A stretch of 64,000 nucleotides of DNA from Pseudomonas sp. CFII64 (GTDB taxonomy: Bacteria > Pseudomonadota > Gammaproteobacteria > Pseudomonadales > Pseudomonadaceae). This document shows, one piece after another, positions 62,184 through 64,000 of this stretch. The notes beneath the pieces are model-generated. The model did not search any database, had not been told where the DNA came from, and saw only the letters and a program-made list of their open reading frames with translations. A program made the position numbers and the translations under genes. The DNA is taken from assembly GCF_000416235.1 (NCBI RefSeq), contig NZ_ATLO01000004.1, positions 248,001 to 312,000 of the forward strand, given 5' to 3'. The first letter of the stretch is position 1. Each line of letters begins with the position of its first letter.

Positions 62184-63257
62184 ATGGGTCTCTCAAAAAT
62201 ATTCTTCGCCGGCTGCCTGTCGTTCATCTGTCTGCCGAGCTTCGCCGAAACCGTCAACAATCTTTATCAGGTGCGCGAGCCGGTCAGCGGCCAGACCCCG
62301 GATGAGCGCACCCGCGCCACCCAGGCCGCGCTGGATACGCTGGTGCTGCGTTTGACTGGCGACAGCAAGTCAGTGCAAGGCCCGGCGCTGGCCGAGCTGC
62401 GCAAGAATCCGCAACAAATCATCAGTCAGTTCGGCTACGAGGCCGGTCCGCCGGAATCGCTGCTGGTGGATTTCGATCCCGCCAGCACCGACCGTTCGTT
62501 GCGCCAGGCCGGTCTGCCGATCTGGGGCAGCAATCGGCCGACCATCCTTGGCTGGTGGCTGAATGACGCAACTGATGGCTCGAATCTGGTGGGCGACGGT
62601 CAGAGCGCGGCCGAACCGCTGCGGCGTGCGGCCCAGCATCGCGGCTTGCCGTTGCGCCTGCCGCTGGCTGATCTTGGCGAGCAAGGCGTCGGCACCGCAA
62701 AGAATCTGGAAGGCACCGACGCGACGCCGCTCAAGGAAGCGTCCGAACGCTACGGCGCCGACGCGTTGCTGGCGGTGCATGCCAAGGAAGAGGGCGGCCA
62801 GTGGCAGGGTAAATGGCGTTTATGGCTGGGCGAGCAGCGCGAACAAGGCACCGCCACGGGCGCGACCTCCGACGCATTGGCCGATGCCGTGCTGTTGGCG
62901 GTGAGCCAGCGTCTGGCGCCGCGCTTCGTGGTCAAGCCCGGCGCTGCCAGCGGTTTGTCGCTGGAGGTGCAGGGCATGAATCTGGAGCGTTACGCGCAAT
63001 TGATGCGTTTGCTTGAGCCTTTTGGTGCGCGTCTCAAATCGGTCGATGGCGAGCGGATCACCTATGACGTCAGCGCCAACGCCGATCAGCTGCGTGCGCA
63101 GTTGTCGCTGGCCAAGTTGCAGGAAGTGCCTGCCGGGGAAGTGGCGGCGTCTTCTCCTTCTATAGCCAGCGCGCCAGTCGATGGCGCCGCTGCTGCACCG
63201 GGCGCCGCGCCGATGATCGTTCCGGCGGCGGGACCACAATTGCACTTTCGCTGGTAA
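62184..63257 (+). CDS. DUF2066 periplasmic protein
   Basis: This 357-aa protein has a signal peptide MGLSKIFFAGCLSFICLPSFA|ETV. The DUF2066 core (about 22-300) shows VNNLYQVREPVSGQT, ATQAALDTLVLRLTGD, and LPIWGSNRPTILGWWLND. The tail is Ala/Pro-rich. In Pseudomonas it sits between purM and an AI-2E-family permease, as here. Function unknown. Confidence 0.9.
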   Translation: MGLSKIFFAGCLSFICLPSFAETVNNLYQVREPVSGQTPDERTRATQAALDTLVLRLTGDSKSVQGPALAELRKNPQQIISQFGYEAGPPESLLVDFDPASTDRSLRQAGLPIWGSNRPTILGWWLNDATDGSNLVGDGQSAAEPLRRAAQHRGLPLRLPLADLGEQGVGTAKNLEGTDATPLKEASERYGADALLAVHAKEEGGQWQGKWRLWLGEQREQGTATGATSDALADAVLLAVSQRLAPRFVVKPGAASGLSLEVQGMNLERYAQLMRLLEPFGARLKSVDGERITYDVSANADQLRAQLSLAKLQEVPAGEVAASSPSIASAPVDGAAAAPGAAPMIVPAAGPQLHFRW

Positions 63258-63309
63258 GCGGCGGTGATGATTCACGCAACGCTGCATCTTATAAAGCTGA
63301 GGGACTTTG

Positions 63310-64000
63310 ATGACTGACACACGGCGCTGGTTTTGGCTCGGCGGGATTGTCCTGCTGTTCCTGTTTGTTTACCTGTTGCACGCGATTCTCACGCCGTTTC
63401 TGGTAGCGCTGCTGCTGGCGTATATGGGCGATCCGCTGGCGGATCGGCTGGAGAAAGCCGGGTTGTCGCGGACCTTGAGCGTGGTGGCGGTATTTACCTT
63501 GTTCACCTTGATTCTGTTGGCGTTGCTGTTGGTCCTGGTGCCGATGCTGGCCAAGCAATTGTTCCGCCTGTATGAGCTCGCGCCGCAGATGCTCGACTGG
63601 TTGCAGCACACGGCGCTGCCGTGGGCTCAGGCCAAATTCGGGCTTGCCGACGGGTTCTGGAAGTTCGACAAGGTCAAGGCGGCGATTTCCGAGCACATGG
63701 GCCAGACCGGCGATATCGTTGGTATCGTGCTGTCCAAGGCGACCGCGTCGAGTCTGGCGCTGATTGGCCTGATCACCAATCTGGTGCTGATCCCGGTGGT
63801 GTGCTTTTACCTGCTGCGTGACTGGGACGTGATGATGGGCAAGGTGCGCAGCCTGCTGCCGCGTCATCGCGAAGGCCAGATCGTCAAGCTGGCGGGCGAA
63901 TGCCATGAAGTGCTGGGCGCGTTTATCCGTGGCCAATTGCTGGTGATGGTGGCGCTGGGCGTGATCTACGCGGCGGGGCTGATGCTGGTTGGCCTGGAAC
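63310..64000 (+). CDS. AI-2E transporter-family permease (3' end outside window)
   Basis: The first 230 residues are visible; the gene runs past the right edge. MTDTRRWFWLGGIVLLFLFV opens a multi-helix membrane protein with helices at about 8-30, 35-50, 60-85 and 155-175, and the family's TNLVLIPVVCFYLLRDWD and LGAFIRGQLLVMVALGVIYA motifs. These proteins (PerM/TqsA group) export small molecules or signals; the substrate here is unknown. Confidence 0.9.
   Translation, partial: MTDTRRWFWLGGIVLLFLFVYLLHAILTPFLVALLLAYMGDPLADRLEKAGLSRTLSVVAVFTLFTLILLALLLVLVPMLAKQLFRLYELAPQMLDWLQHTALPWAQAKFGLADGFWKFDKVKAAISEHMGQTGDIVGIVLSKATASSLALIGLITNLVLIPVVCFYLLRDWDVMMGKVRSLLPRHREGQIVKLAGECHEVLGAFIRGQLLVMVALGVIYAAGLMLVGLE

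Overview
The window is a piece of a Pseudomonas chromosome of the P. fluorescens group. The basis is GC-rich coding DNA, many REP/REPIN palindromes, and gene order that, as I recall PAO1, follows two of its blocks: nrdB/nrdA, a two-component pair, pcpS, dienelactone hydrolase, phoPQ and dctA (around PA1155-PA1183), then ldhA, gacS, a PirRS-like pair, cysM, rlmD, relA, mazG, purN and purM (around PA0927-PA0947). No database was searched; family names rest on motifs and remembered relatives.

Layout. 1-6.5 kb is an accessory stretch: three solitary nucleases (DUF1016/PD-(D/E)XK, Mrr-like with zinc ribbon, McrA-like HNH), a BRO-N protein, a leaderless trypsin/Calx-beta protease and a chromosomal AAC(6')-like acetyltransferase. 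6.7-13 kb holds class Ia ribonucleotide reductase, with a YhfG-Fic toxin-antitoxin module wedged between nrdB and nrdA and two NrdR boxes plus a DnaA box upstream of nrdA. 13.3-16.5 kb is a two-component system translationally coupled to a FhuF-type ferric reductase. 16.6-23 kb carries pcpS, a dienelactone hydrolase, a PhoP-box-preceded small exported protein with phoPQ, and dctA behind a sigma-54 promoter.

24.3-26.3 kb is the most striking part: two IS110-family elements in tandem inside one REPIN. The first is complete. The second has no transposase but keeps both ends and the structured non-coding region. In both, the two internal loops of the predicted bridge RNA match the element's own left flank and right end, and the second element's target loop matches the right end of the first.

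26.4-29.7 kb has a SprT-like protein, a Yip1 membrane protein, ttcA and a ParDE pair. 29.7-42.2 kb is a hydroxyproline catabolic and uptake locus: HPC deaminase, two proline-racemase-family enzymes, fused aconitase X, an amino-acid ABC transporter, a three-subunit FAD/Fe-S dehydrogenase, and AraC and GntR regulators. Three GTATAC palindromes probably bind the GntR protein. 42.3-46 kb is small housekeeping genes (tag, DUF2069, wrbA, arsC-like, TlpA-like lipoprotein, META lipoprotein). 46-58.8 kb is ldhA, gacS, a PirRS-like pair, cysM, rlmD, relA, mazG and DUF2058. 58.8-64 kb ends with a 59-aa gene, DUF3108, purN/purM, DUF2066 and a truncated AI-2E-family permease. No rRNA, tRNA or CRISPR was seen.
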